Shown: positions 1-8,033, counted from the first letter of the stretch. The stretch: DNA of 32,681 nt from an uncultured Clostridium sp. (GCA_900547475.1 URGW01000040.1:1-32681), one strand, 5' to 3'. Notes: generated by a model not told the origin, from the letters alone. Translations and numbers: made by a program.

Positions 1-5
1 GGATA

Positions 6-66
6 CCTCCTTGTATTATAGTTGTGGTCGGCAAACCTACTATAATTTTACAACGGAGGTTTTTTT
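6..66 (+). terminator. Rho-independent terminator of an upstream gene
   Basis: A long inverted repeat (CCTCC, TTGT, ATTATAGT on the left; ACTATAAT, ACAA, GGAGG on the right, with a small bulge) is followed directly by seven T on the plus strand (60-66). It should end a transcript that enters from the left of the window. No coding sequence of that gene is visible here. Confidence 0.7.
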
Positions 67-96
67 ATTTCTACTCACCGCTAGAAGCTTTCCGGA

Positions 97-117
97 ACCA
101 CAGGTCGAACCTGTGGT
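97..117. repeat. Perfect 9-bp hairpin downstream of ssrA
   Basis: ACCACAGGT and ACCTGTGGT are exact reverse complements separated by three bases. There is no T tract on either side, so it is not a classical terminator. It resembles a tRNA T-arm at first sight, but the loop geometry does not fit one. Confidence 0.5.
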
Positions 118-131
118 ATTCTAAATACAAT

Positions 132-167
132 AACCCTCGACAATACATTTTTGTATTGTCGAGGGTT
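132..167 (-). terminator. 16-bp perfect stem-loop just 3' of ssrA
   Basis: The arms at 132-147 and 152-167 are perfectly complementary (16 bp) with a TTTT/AAAA loop. The stem lies 4 nt beyond the tmRNA CCA end, where the ssrA transcript would be terminated or its 3' end processed. The minus-strand tail (ATTGTATTTAG) is only weakly T-rich, so termination strength is uncertain. Confidence 0.65.
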
Positions 168-187
168 TCATGGTGGAGGCGAGGGGT

Positions 188-456
188 CATGTGCATCCAT
201 TATTTCTATATGGCACTGACTATATCTTCTACTATTATCAAAATAGTAGCCTGGCATATTATAGAAGCTTAGTATAGTTTATATCTTCTATCCTAGTATT
301 CCATAGATTACTCCTTAGGAACCTATAAGTCGATACGAGGCTGTTGAATTTCTTCACATACCTCTCGGTATTGCCGTCAGCATTCTCTGTTACGGTTTCA
401 CCGATAAAGCCAAGTTATCACTTAAACATCACTGCTTAAGGCGACTTTCTTTCAAA
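188..456 (-). other. Small group I intron in the tmRNA T-loop
   Basis: This 269-nt insertion carries group I core signals. An R-like element with GACTTAT (331-325) pairs with ATAGTC in the S-like stretch AAGATATAGTC (228-218) to form P7, with one bulged base. Between them lies a P8-like hairpin (229-249, CTACTATT/AATAGTAG). After S comes a P9-like hairpin (191-216, GTGC/GCAC and CAT/ATG). The 5' exon ends in U (457) and the intron ends in G (188), as splicing chemistry requires. No homing endonuclease ORF fits inside. Group I introns in tmRNA T-loops have been reported in a few bacteria, including clostridia. The P1 guide pairing is only partly convincing by eye. Confidence 0.85.
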
Positions 457-668
457 ATCGAACCCCTGTCCGAAAGCAGACCAGCCTGACTTTCTACGAG
501 CGTAGTTTGTGACTAAAATTTCGGTCCTTAGTTCGCTCACAAACAAACTCCTAATTCCCTAGCTTCATAAATACCCCTCTAGCTCAAAGCTTTGCTAGAC
601 TTCGTTCCCTACTTTAATGACACCAGCTACCCAAGACGTAGGCATCCTGGACTGATGAGCAAGCTATA

Positions 669-698
669 TTAAGCTGCTAATGCAAAATTGTCTTCTGC
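669..698 (-). other. tmRNA tag reading frame (AEDNFALAA)
   Basis: Within the tmRNA, GCA GAA GAC AAT TTT GCA TTA GCA GCT TAA encodes AEDNFALAA and a stop. The hydrophobic ALAA end is the usual ClpXP degron. The resume codon is taken as GCA at 698-696, by analogy with other clostridial tags that begin with Ala. Confidence 0.92.
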
Positions 699-865
699 GT
701 TTATATTTAGTGCATAGCTTATTAACGAGTCGTCCATGCTTTACTCGGCCCGCTTATCAAACCCATCTTACCCCCGTCGAAGCCAAAACGCCCCCATGTT
801 AGGTTAATAGGTCATAAACGCTTTTACCTATTCAATTTTCAATTGATGATTAACATCGTGACTTT

Positions 866-894
866 ATTATAAAACATACAGTTTCAACTGTCAA
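866..894 (-). promoter_or_regulatory. Consensus sigma-A promoter of ssrA
   Basis: On the minus strand, TTGACA (894-889) and TATAAT (871-866) are separated by exactly 17 bp. Both hexamers match the consensus perfectly. Transcription should start near 859, giving a leader of about 64 nt that is removed to form the mature 5' end at 795. Confidence 0.9.
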
Positions 895-1049
895 CTTAAC
901 TACGCTATTAAACCCTTGGAAAACTATTAATATTATTCTTTTAAAAGAAATTTTACTCTTATATAAAACAATTTTTCTAAATAAACCATAAATTTTTATA
1001 TAATTTTAAATTTAATAATTTTTATAATATTTACTTTAAATAAAAGCTC

Positions 1050-1163
1050 TTGAAATTATTGTCGAAAGATGCTATTATAAACAAGCAGTTGGTACGTTAA
1101 AGTGCTAATTACCTGTAGGGTCTAGTTTGTCCTTCGCCGGATGCTAGACTCTACTTTATTTTT
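1050..1163 (+). ncRNA. Candidate small structured RNA with its own promoter and terminator
   Basis: A promoter-like pair TTGAAA (1050-1055) and TATTAT (1073-1078) with a 17-bp spacer predicts a start near 1085. The roughly 80-nt transcript would contain a small stem GGTA/TACC (1091-1113). It would end in an 11-bp hairpin (1115-1125 with 1144-1154), extended by GTCC/GGAT inside its loop, followed by TTTATTTTT. The nearest gene downstream (the kinase gene) lies on the other strand, so this is not an obvious leader of an adjacent gene. I do not recognise a known RNA family. It could also be only an unusually GC-rich terminator with a chance promoter. Confidence 0.45.
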
Positions 1164-1255
1164 AAGATAAAAATTTAAATGTTATCCACACAAACAAAAA
1201 ACAATCCACACTTTAATTCACATATTTTCCAAATACTTGTTTATAAGTGTATAAC

Positions 1256-2665
1256 TTAATTTTCATTAGATAAAATAATTATAAACTCTGAACCCTCATT
1301 AACTTCACTGAAAACTTTTATTTCTCCACCATGTGCATTTACAATAGATTTAGATATTGTAAGTCCCACTCCCATTCCTTTTTCATTAGCGCCTCTTGAT
1401 TTATCTACTCTATAAAAACGTTCAAATATATTTTTAAGTTCACTTTCAGGTATACCAATTCCACTATCTTTAATACTTATATTAACATTGTTATCTTTCA
1501 TAAAAGCTTTAACATATATCTTACCATTTCCATTATTATATTTAATAGCATTAGATAGTATATTTATAATTACTTGTGCAAACTTTTCTTTATCAATTAT
1601 CACTTCTAAATCTTCTAATTGATATTTAATTCTTATATTCTTTTCAAGTGCTTTTCCTTCATAGTTATAAACAATAGTTTTTATATAATCTGTTAAATTA
1701 ACTACTTCTTTATTCAAACTATTTTTTCCAATATCAAATTTAGCTAACTTTCTTAAGTCATCAACAAGATTTGTAATTCTTGTTACTTCTTCATTTATAC
1801 CATTAAGCCTTTCATTAGTAGGTTCCCAAATTCCAGCAATAATTGTATCTAAATGTCCCTTTATACTTGTAAGTGGTGTTCTAAGCTCATGAGCTATATC
1901 TGCAGTTAATTGTTTTCTTAAGCTTTCCTGTTCATTCAATTCATTAGATAATTTATTTATAGAATTTATTAGATCATTAATTTCACTTATATTACTCTTA
2001 TACGTTACTTCATTTTTATAATTGCCCTCACCTATAAATTTTGTCATCTTTGAAACCTTAGAAATTGGATTAGCTATAGACTTAGATATTATTATTGAAA
2101 TTATTATAATACTACCTATAGAAATAACACCTATTACAGCTATAATTCTATTAGCTGCATTAAAAAATTGAACATCATTTTCCATATAATAAGTAGAAGC
2201 ATAATGACCTATATAAGCATATCCAACTGAATTTCCATCAATATCACAAATATCAACTTTAACTTCTTCAAAATAGTTATTCCATTTCTTTTCTATACTC
2301 TGCATATTTTTACTTACTTCATTTAAAGTTTTATCTGATAGCACCTTCTCATCTTCAAATACACTCCATACTTTATTATTATTTTCATCATATATTTCAA
2401 TTGCAATACCTTTTCTTATATAATCTATCCCTAAATTTTCTATAAGTTCAATATCCCAATTATCATTTAAATATATACTTTTTAAATCAAATTCAATTAA
2501 ATGATTTATTTCTACTTTATTGCTATCATCAACATATTTTTCAAAAGAATTTTTAAAATTTATATTTACAAAAAACCTTATAGCTATAATTGTTACAATC
2601 ATTATAAAAGTGAAAGATATTATAAGTTTACTATTTATTGATTTTAATTTACTTCTATAATCCAA
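1256..2665 (-). CDS. Membrane sensor histidine kinase (HAMP, HisKA, HATPase)
   Basis: A 469-residue class I sensor kinase that should autophosphorylate on His and pass phosphate to the regulator encoded just upstream. Two membrane segments (about residues 13-33 and 173-196) enclose an extracytoplasmic sensor domain of about 140 residues. A HAMP linker (197-250) follows. The H-box is AHELRTP, with His259 as phosphoacceptor. The ATPase lobe has the N-box around NILSNA (368-373), the G1 box DSGIGIP (400-406), the F-box ERFYRVDKS, and the G2 box GMGVGLTIS. The start is a TTG at 2665 that overlaps the end of the regulator gene by 11 nt. A GTAGGA ribosome site lies inside that gene, which points to translational coupling. 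The sensor domain gives no clue to the signal. Confidence 0.93.
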   Translation of the reverse strand: MDYRSKLKSINSKLIISFTFIMIVTIIAIRFFVNINFKNSFEKYVDDSNKVEINHLIEFDLKSIYLNDNWDIELIENLGIDYIRKGIAIEIYDENNNKVWSVFEDEKVLSDKTLNEVSKNMQSIEKKWNNYFEEVKVDICDIDGNSVGYAYIGHYASTYYMENDVQFFNAANRIIAVIGVISIGSIIIISIIISKSIANPISKVSKMTKFIGEGNYKNEVTYKSNISEINDLINSINKLSNELNEQESLRKQLTADIAHELRTPLTSIKGHLDTIIAGIWEPTNERLNGINEEVTRITNLVDDLRKLAKFDIGKNSLNKEVVNLTDYIKTIVYNYEGKALEKNIRIKYQLEDLEVIIDKEKFAQVIINILSNAIKYNNGNGKIYVKAFMKDNNVNISIKDSGIGIPESELKNIFERFYRVDKSRGANEKGMGVGLTISKSIVNAHGGEIKVFSEVNEGSEFIIILSNEN

Positions 2666-3332
2666 ATCTATATCCTACCCCATATACTGTTTGAATTATT
2701 CTTGGGTTTCTTGAGTCAATTTCTATCTTTTGACGTAAATTCTTTATATGACTATCTATAGCCCTATCACCTTTTTCATAATATCCTTCAATAGTACTTT
2801 CTAACAATTTCTCTCTTGAATATATCTTCTTTGGGTTATTTATTAATATAAGTAATATCTTATACTCTGTATTAGTTAAAATTACTTCTTCACCTCTAAC
2901 CTTAACTTCATGAGTTTCAGTATTTACTTCTAATTCTTCACCATAACTTATTATTTTTTTATTATAAAAACTACTACTTCTTTTTAAAATAGCTTTAACT
3001 CTTAATACTAACTCATTTATATTAAAAGGCTTACAAATATAATCATCACAACCTAGCTTAAAGCCATCTATCCTATCTTCATCTTCTATTCTAGCAGTCA
3101 GCATAATTATAGGAACTTCCGACTTTTTTCTTATATATTCACATATTTCTTCTCCACTTATATATGGAATCATTCTATCTAATATTATTAAGTCATATTT
3201 TTTTGAATTTATCTTATCTATGGCACTATTTCCATCATAAGCAACATCTGTATAATAACCTTCATTATCTAAGAATGCCTTTATAAATTCACATATTTTC
3301 TTTTCATCATCAACTATTAATATGCTAATCAC
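2655..3332 (-). CDS. OmpR/PhoB-family response regulator
   Basis: A two-domain DNA-binding regulator and partner of the overlapping kinase gene. The receiver domain has the acidic pair in VDDE near the N-terminus, the phosphoacceptor Asp in LILDRMIP (residue 52 from the chosen start), the conserved Thr in MLTAR and the Lys in CKPF. The C-terminal winged helix has the family signature DSHIKNLRQKI and ends VYGVGYRF. I start it at GTG 3332 because GGAGG sits 5 nt before it. An upstream in-frame TTG at 3344 overlaps that ribosome site and would leave none. The product is 225 residues, normal for the family. A TATAAT-like box at 3368-3363 (minus) may be its promoter. Target genes are unknown. Confidence 0.93.
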   Translation of the reverse strand: MISILIVDDEKKICEFIKAFLDNEGYYTDVAYDGNSAIDKINSKKYDLIILDRMIPYISGEEICEYIRKKSEVPIIMLTARIEDEDRIDGFKLGCDDYICKPFNINELVLRVKAILKRSSSFYNKKIISYGEELEVNTETHEVKVRGEEVILTNTEYKILLILINNPKKIYSREKLLESTIEGYYEKGDRAIDSHIKNLRQKIEIDSRNPRIIQTVYGVGYRFGL

Positions 3333-3495
3333 ACTAACCTCCAAAAAATTTTTCTCTTTAATATTATAACCATGCTTCTTATAATGTTTAAAGCTAATAT
3401 TATGAAATAATATATATTTAAAGTTTTAATATTATATATAAATATCTAAATAAAAAGTTTTCACTAATTTTTTAAAATTATTTTCACTATTTTTG

Positions 3496-3567
3496 TTGAA
3501 ATGAAAAAAATTTTATGGTATATTGTAAACATATTCACGAAAAACTTTTTCATTTTTATTGCAATAA
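3496..3567 (+). promoter_or_regulatory. Promoter and candidate operators of the PTS-nanE operon
   Basis: TTGAAA (3496-3501) and TATATT (3519-3524) are spaced by 17 bp, predicting a start near 3531. Just downstream are two palindromes: GAAAAACTTTTTC (3539-3551) and TTATTGCAATAA (3556-3567). Their position over the early transcribed region suits a repressor, and the RpiR-type regulator two genes downstream is the obvious candidate. The ribosome site GGGAGG precedes ATG 3601. The regulator-operator assignment is inference. Confidence 0.6.
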
Positions 3568-3600
3568 CGAAAATAATTTTATAAAATAAGGGAGGATATT

Positions 3601-5091
3601 ATGTTTAAACAGCTTCAAAAAATCGGAAAATCATTTATGTTACCAATTGCAATATTGCCTGCAGCTGGTTTATTATTAGGAATTGGTGGTGCACTATCAA
3701 ACCCTAATACTATACAAGCCTATCCATTCTTGGATATTTCTTGGTTACAAGGTATATTTAAAATAATGTCATCTGCTGGAGACGTAGTATTTGGTAATTT
3801 AGCACTTATAATGTGTATAGGTCTTTCAGTTGGTCTTGCAAAAAAAGATAAAGGTACTGCCGCACTAGCTGGTGCTGTTGCATTCCTTGTAATGAACGCA
3901 TCCATTAAAGGGATGATTGGTGCTTTCAATCCTACTGTTGAATCAATCGATACAGGTGTTGTTGGTTCTATAGTTATAGGTTCATTAGTTGCATACTTAC
4001 ATAATAAATATCACAACATTCAATTGCCTGCAGTACTAGGATTCTTTGGTGGATCAAGATTTGTCCCAATAGTTTCTTCATTCTCAGCTATTGGTGTTGC
4101 TGCAATCTTTTTCTTAATCTGGCCTACCTTCCAAGGTTGGTTGGTTAATGCCGGAAATGCTATTGCTAACTTAGGTCCTATAGGAACTTTCCTTTACGGA
4201 TTCTTATTAAGATTAACTGGTGCCGTTGGGTTGCATCACATGATTTACCCATTATTCTGGTATACAGAACTAGGTGGAGTTGCTCAAGTTGCTGGTCAAA
4301 CTGTAATTGGTGCACAAAATATATTCTTTGCTGAATTAGCTGACCCAAATCACGTAGGTTTATTTACAGAAGGTACTAGATTTTTTGCTGGACGTTTTGT
4401 AACAATGATGTTTGGTCTACCTGCTGCTTGCTTAGCAATGTATCACTGTGTTCCAAAAAATAAGAAAAAAACTGTTGCTGGTTTATTCTTAGGTGCTGCA
4501 ATCACATCATTTATAACTGGTATTACAGAACCAATTGAATTCATGTTCTTATTCGTAGCTCCTTGGCTATATGTAGTACATGCTTTCTTTGATGGATTAG
4601 CCTTCTTCTTAACAGATATATTAAATGTATCAATTGGAAATACATTCTCTGGTGGGTTAATTGATTTTTCACTATTCGGTATATTACAAGGTAACGAAAA
4701 AACAAACTGGATTTATGTAATATTAATAGGTATTGTATGGGCTATATTATACTATGTAACATTTAGAGTCTTAATCACTAAATTCAATGTTCCTACTCCC
4801 GGTAGAGAAGATAACAATGAAGAAGTCAAAGTTATTACTAAAGATTCTATGAGTGAAATTGCTGCTGAAATCTTAGCTGCACTTGGCGGAAAAGAAAACT
4901 TAGATGATGTTGATGCTTGTATTACAAGATTAAGAGTCGCTGTTAAGGATGTAAGCAAAGTAGATAAAGATAAGATAAAAGCTCTAGGGGCTACTGCTGT
5001 CCTTGAAGTTAAAGGTGGAATTCAAGCTATATTTGGAGCAAAAGCAGATCCTCTAAAACAAAAAATTAATGAAATAATCGATAAAGAATAA
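3601..5091 (+). CDS. PTS EIICB sugar transporter, probably for an amino sugar
   Basis: A 496-residue phosphotransferase permease of the glucose/N-acetylglucosamine superfamily. It imports and phosphorylates its sugar. Residues 1-395 are the polytopic EIIC domain, which starts with the family-typical FKQLQKIGKSFMLPIAILPA and carries the conserved sugar-site motif GITEPIEF (307-314). Residues 410-496 are EIIB with the phosphorylated Cys440 in DACITRLRV. There is no EIIA domain, so a separate or shared EIIA must donate phosphate. It is followed 19 bp later by nanE and then by an RpiR regulator. Because nanE acts on ManNAc-6-phosphate, ManNAc or a related amino sugar is the likely substrate. Sequence alone does not separate this from a GlcNAc or glucose permease. 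Confidence 0.9.
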   Translation: MFKQLQKIGKSFMLPIAILPAAGLLLGIGGALSNPNTIQAYPFLDISWLQGIFKIMSSAGDVVFGNLALIMCIGLSVGLAKKDKGTAALAGAVAFLVMNASIKGMIGAFNPTVESIDTGVVGSIVIGSLVAYLHNKYHNIQLPAVLGFFGGSRFVPIVSSFSAIGVAAIFFLIWPTFQGWLVNAGNAIANLGPIGTFLYGFLLRLTGAVGLHHMIYPLFWYTELGGVAQVAGQTVIGAQNIFFAELADPNHVGLFTEGTRFFAGRFVTMMFGLPAACLAMYHCVPKNKKKTVAGLFLGAAITSFITGITEPIEFMFLFVAPWLYVVHAFFDGLAFFLTDILNVSIGNTFSGGLIDFSLFGILQGNEKTNWIYVILIGIVWAILYYVTFRVLITKFNVPTPGREDNNEEVKVITKDSMSEIAAEILAALGGKENLDDVDACITRLRVAVKDVSKVDKDKIKALGATAVLEVKGGIQAIFGAKADPLKQKINEIIDKE

Positions 5092-5110
5092 TTTATAAGG
5101 AGTGAAAGTA

Positions 5111-5755
5111 ATGAATAAAGGATTAATTGTATCATGTCAAGCACTACCAAATGAACCACTACATAGCTCCTTCATAATGGGTAAAATGGCTTTAGCTGCT
5201 AAGGAAGGTGGCGCAATTGGCATACGTGCTAACACTGTAGCTGATATTAAAGAAATAAAAGCAGAGGTTGATTTACCTATAATTGGAATAATAAAACAGG
5301 ATTATGATAATATGATTCCATATATTACTCCTACAATGAAGGAAGTTGATGCATTAGTTGAAGAAGGTATAGATGTAGTAGCTTTAGATGCAACTATAAA
5401 TCAAGATGAAACCTTCCTTAAGGAGGTTATCTCTAAGTATCCTAATCAAAAGTTTATGGCTGATATTTCAACAGTTGAAGAAGGTTTAAGAGCTGAAAAA
5501 TTGGGATTCCACTTTGTAGGAACAACATTAATTGGCTATACTAAACAATCTAAGGGTATGAATAACTTCCAAGTTCTTTCTACACTAATTAAAAAATGTA
5601 AAGTTCCAGTTATAGCTGAAGGTAATTTTGATACTCCTGAAAAAGCTAGAAAAGCTTTAGAAATGGGAGCTTATTCAGTTGTAGTTGGTAGCGCTATTAC
5701 TAGACCCCAACTTATAACAAAAAAATTCAGCGAAGAAGTTCAAAAGGCATTATAA
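5111..5755 (+). CDS. nanE: N-acetylmannosamine-6-phosphate 2-epimerase
   Basis: A 214-residue TIM-barrel enzyme that converts ManNAc-6-P to GlcNAc-6-P, the entry to NagA/NagB catabolism. Family features visible are the start KGLIVSCQALPNEPL, the segment IGIRANT, the strand end IGIIKQDY with its Lys, ALDAT, MADIST, VIAEGNF with the catalytic-type Glu, and the phosphate-binding end VVGSAITRP. I choose ATG 5111 because AAGGAG (5097-5102) sits 8 nt before it. An in-frame GTG at 5102 overlaps that site. The gene follows the PTS gene by 19 nt and is cotranscribed with it. Neither nanA (lyase) nor nanK (kinase) is nearby, so phosphate is probably supplied by the PTS. Confidence 0.95.
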   Translation: MNKGLIVSCQALPNEPLHSSFIMGKMALAAKEGGAIGIRANTVADIKEIKAEVDLPIIGIIKQDYDNMIPYITPTMKEVDALVEEGIDVVALDATINQDETFLKEVISKYPNQKFMADISTVEEGLRAEKLGFHFVGTTLIGYTKQSKGMNNFQVLSTLIKKCKVPVIAEGNFDTPEKARKALEMGAYSVVVGSAITRPQLITKKFSEEVQKAL

Positions 5756-5768
5756 GATACTTATATAT

Positions 5769-5805
5769 AAGAGATGGAGACTATTATGACTCTATCTCTT
5801 ATTTT
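5769..5805 (+). terminator. Terminator after nanE
   Basis: An 11-bp stem (5769-5779 with 5790-5800, one G-T pair) with a 10-nt loop is followed by ATTTT. It separates the PTS-nanE transcript from the regulator gene, which has its own ribosome site 46 nt further on and may also be reached by read-through. Confidence 0.75.
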
Positions 5806-5862
5806 ATAAAAAAAAGATTTATGGTATCATTAAATATATCACTTTACGATGGAGGGCTTTAA

Positions 5863-6663
5863 TTGAATATTATATGCGAGATACAACAAAAATATAATAA
5901 CTTTTCGGATAAAGAAAAATCTATTGCTAATTATATCTTACATCAACCTGATATGATTAAAAATATAAACATAATAGAATTAGCTAAAATAACAGGAACT
6001 TCTAGTTCTACTATTACCAGATTCTCAAAAAAAATTGGCTGCGATAGCTTTGTTGAAATGAAAATGCAGATTAATTTAATCACTAATGATAACAAATCTA
6101 TCGATAGCGCTAGTATTTTTTCAAGCGTCTATAACCATTACAATGAAGTAATTGAAAGAACAAATTCACTTATAGATAAATCTGCTATACTTAATATAGT
6201 TGAAGAAATTAAAAAGGCCAATAAAATCTATCTATATGGAGTTGGTAGTTCTGGTTTAACAGCTACTGAAATGATGCAAAGATTAATAAGAATGGGGTTT
6301 AACGTACATTGTATTTCAGATTCTCATATGATGATTATTAATAGCTCAATAACATCTCCTGAAGATCTTGTTATAGGTTTCTCTATATCCGGTGAAACAA
6401 AAGAGATTGTAAATGCCTTAAAGGTTTCTAAAAAAAACGGATCTAAAATTGCTTGTATAACAAGCTTTGATGAAAGTTTAATAACAGCTTATTCAGATAT
6501 AATATTAAAAGTTTATAACACTCGTTTTATAGGTAGACATAAATTTATAAACTCTCAGTTCTCAACTATGTATCTTGTCGATTTAATATCTACTGTATTA
6601 TTAGAAGATAAAAACTTAGAAGAAAAAATGCAAATAACTATAGATGCTATAATAAATTCATAA
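5863..6663 (+). CDS. RpiR/MurR-family regulator with SIS domain
   Basis: A 266-residue transcription factor. Residues 1-75 are the RpiR helix-turn-helix; the segment with TGTSSSTITRFSKKIG is the recognition region. Residues about 105-240 are a SIS phosphosugar-binding domain with YLYGVGSSG and the GFSISGETKEI loop that contacts the sugar phosphate. The start is TTG 5863 with GGAGGG 6 nt upstream; no ATG fits. Its place directly after PTS-nanE suggests it senses ManNAc-6-P or GlcNAc-6-P and controls those genes. Whether it represses or activates cannot be seen. Confidence 0.92.
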   Translation: MNIICEIQQKYNNFSDKEKSIANYILHQPDMIKNINIIELAKITGTSSSTITRFSKKIGCDSFVEMKMQINLITNDNKSIDSASIFSSVYNHYNEVIERTNSLIDKSAILNIVEEIKKANKIYLYGVGSSGLTATEMMQRLIRMGFNVHCISDSHMMIINSSITSPEDLVIGFSISGETKEIVNALKVSKKNGSKIACITSFDESLITAYSDIILKVYNTRFIGRHKFINSQFSTMYLVDLISTVLLEDKNLEEKMQITIDAIINS

Positions 6664-6691
6664 AAGGGATGATGTAAAACTCATCCCTTTT
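6662..6691. terminator. Bidirectional terminator between rpiR-type gene and mgtE
   Basis: AAAAGGGATGA (6662-6672) and TCATCCCTTTT (6681-6691) are perfectly complementary over 11 bp, with A and T tracts on both sides. The hairpin therefore serves the two convergent genes. It overlaps the stop codon of the regulator gene. Confidence 0.85.
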
Positions 6692-6698
6692 ACTAATA

Positions 6699-8033
6699 TT
6701 ATATTCCTAAAAGTAATCTTGCAAAACCAAAATAAACTACTAATGCAAAAGCATCTACTATTGTTGTAATAAGTGGACTTGCCATTATTGCAGGATCTAG
6801 TTTTAATTTCTTTGATACTATAGGTAAAACTCCTCCTACAACTTTTGCTAATACTACAGTAAAGAACAAGCTTGCACATACTGTAAGTGAAATCATAAAG
6901 TCTGCGCTAGTAAAGAAGTATAATCTTAAAAAGTTTACTACAGATAAAATAGTTGCAACTACAATACTTACTCTAAATTCTTTAAATATTACTTTAAAGA
7001 AATCTTTTGTAGTAATTTCTCCAAGTGCCAATCCTCTTATAACCAATGTAGATGATTGTGATCCTGAGTTACCACCAGTATCCATTAACATTGGAATAAA
7101 TGATGCTAATATTACTACAGATTGAAGAACATCTTCAAATCCCTGTATTATTGATCCCGTAACTGTGGCGGATATCATTAATACTAAAAGCCATACTATT
7201 CTATTTTTTGCTAATGTTAAAACTGGAGTTTTTAAATATTGCTGTTCACTCGGCTCCATTGCAGCCATTTTTTGAAAATCTTCTGTATTTTCTTGTTCAA
7301 TAATATCTACAATATCATCTACTGTTATAATTCCAACCAACCTATTTTCAACATCTACCACTGGCATAGAAATCAAATCATAAGTTTTAAATAAATCAGC
7401 TACTTTTTCTTGATCTTCAAAAGTTTTAACAGAAACTATATTAGTCTCCATAACATCTGAAACCAATATATTTTCATCACTTAAAATTAAATCTTTTAAT
7501 GATATAATTCCTTTTAATCTCCTTTTCCTATCAATTATAAAACAATTATCTAATGATTCTTTATTTACACCAATTCTTCTTGTATAATCTATAGCTTCCT
7601 TTATAGTCATACCTTCTTTAAAATCTATGAATTCTATGGTCATAATAGCACCAGCAGAATCCTCTTCGTATTTTAAGAATTGATTTATTAGCTGCCTCTT
7701 TTCTAATGAAGTATTTGAAATAATTTTTCCAACTATATTAGCAGGTAACTCCTCTATTATATCTACTGTATCATCTAGAAATAAATTTTCAATTATTTCT
7801 TTTATTTCATCATCTGTGATTAATTCAATTATCTTTTGTTGAGATTCTTTATCTAAATATGAAAAAACTTCTGCTGATGTATCTTTAGTTAATAATCTAA
7901 ATACTACTACTAAAGATTTATCATCTAACTCTTCCATGCTCTTTGCAATATCAACGCTGTTCATTCTTTGTAATACTTGACTTAATTCACTAATATTATT
8001 ATGTCTAATTACTCTTAATAATTCTTGTGCCAT
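6699..8033 (-). CDS. mgtE: Magnesium channel/transporter MgtE
   Basis: A 444-residue MgtE, a Mg2+-gated Mg2+ channel of the inner membrane. Residues 1-125 are the helical N-domain. Two CBS domains follow (about 128-190 and 192-250), which bind Mg2+ and close the pore through a plug helix near 250-275. Five membrane helices fill 275-444. The signature IPMLMDTGGNSGSQSS is at 313-328, and the pore Asp in LITTIVDAF (Asp427) corresponds to the selectivity Asp of the family. Length is normal. The ribosome site AAAGGAGG precedes ATG 8033. No M-box riboswitch is visible; instead a short upstream ORF and a long inverted repeat fill the leader. Confidence 0.96.
   Translation of the reverse strand: MAQELLRVIRHNNISELSQVLQRMNSVDIAKSMEELDDKSLVVVFRLLTKDTSAEVFSYLDKESQQKIIELITDDEIKEIIENLFLDDTVDIIEELPANIVGKIISNTSLEKRQLINQFLKYEEDSAGAIMTIEFIDFKEGMTIKEAIDYTRRIGVNKESLDNCFIIDRKRRLKGIISLKDLILSDENILVSDVMETNIVSVKTFEDQEKVADLFKTYDLISMPVVDVENRLVGIITVDDIVDIIEQENTEDFQKMAAMEPSEQQYLKTPVLTLAKNRIVWLLVLMISATVTGSIIQGFEDVLQSVVILASFIPMLMDTGGNSGSQSSTLVIRGLALGEITTKDFFKVIFKEFRVSIVVATILSVVNFLRLYFFTSADFMISLTVCASLFFTVVLAKVVGGVLPIVSKKLKLDPAIMASPLITTIVDAFALVVYFGFARLLLGI

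Larger units (their letters stand above)
171..795 (-). ncRNA. ssrA: tmRNA (ssrA), interrupted by a group I intron
   Basis: This is transfer-messenger RNA, which rescues stalled ribosomes together with SmpB and tags the nascent protein for proteolysis. On the minus strand the gene starts GGGGGCGTTTTGGCT at 795 and ends CGCCTCCACCA at 171. The 7-bp acceptor stem GGGGGCG/CGCCTCC forms with one G-T wobble, and CCA is encoded. The first stretch (TTCGACGGGGGTAAGATGGG, then GACTCGTTAATAAGC) is typical of clostridial tmRNA. The T-stem strand AGGGG with TTCGAT (457-466) is separated from its partner CCCCT (182-186) by 269 nt of intron. Removing 188-456 leaves a 356-nt tmRNA with a normal 7-nt T-loop TTCGATA. 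The exons are therefore 795-457 and 187-171. Identity is secure; the exact splice sites are inferred from restoring the T-arm. Confidence 0.95.

Noticed and set aside
97..117. tRNA-like T-arm
   Set aside because: The stem is 9 bp with a 3-nt loop rather than 5 bp with a 7-nt loop, and no acceptor, D or anticodon arms surround it.
24..272. 82-codon rightward open frame over the ssrA end
   Set aside because: It lies on the strand opposite the tmRNA 3' end and the intron, spans three hairpins, has no ribosome site and gives an unlikely protein sequence.
1182..1208. Perfect DnaA-box sequence TTATCCACA and a near match CAATCCACA
   Set aside because: One exact 9-mer plus one imperfect copy is compatible with chance in 32 kb of AT-rich DNA. 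There is no dnaA, dnaN or AT-rich unwinding cluster nearby, so I do not call an origin.
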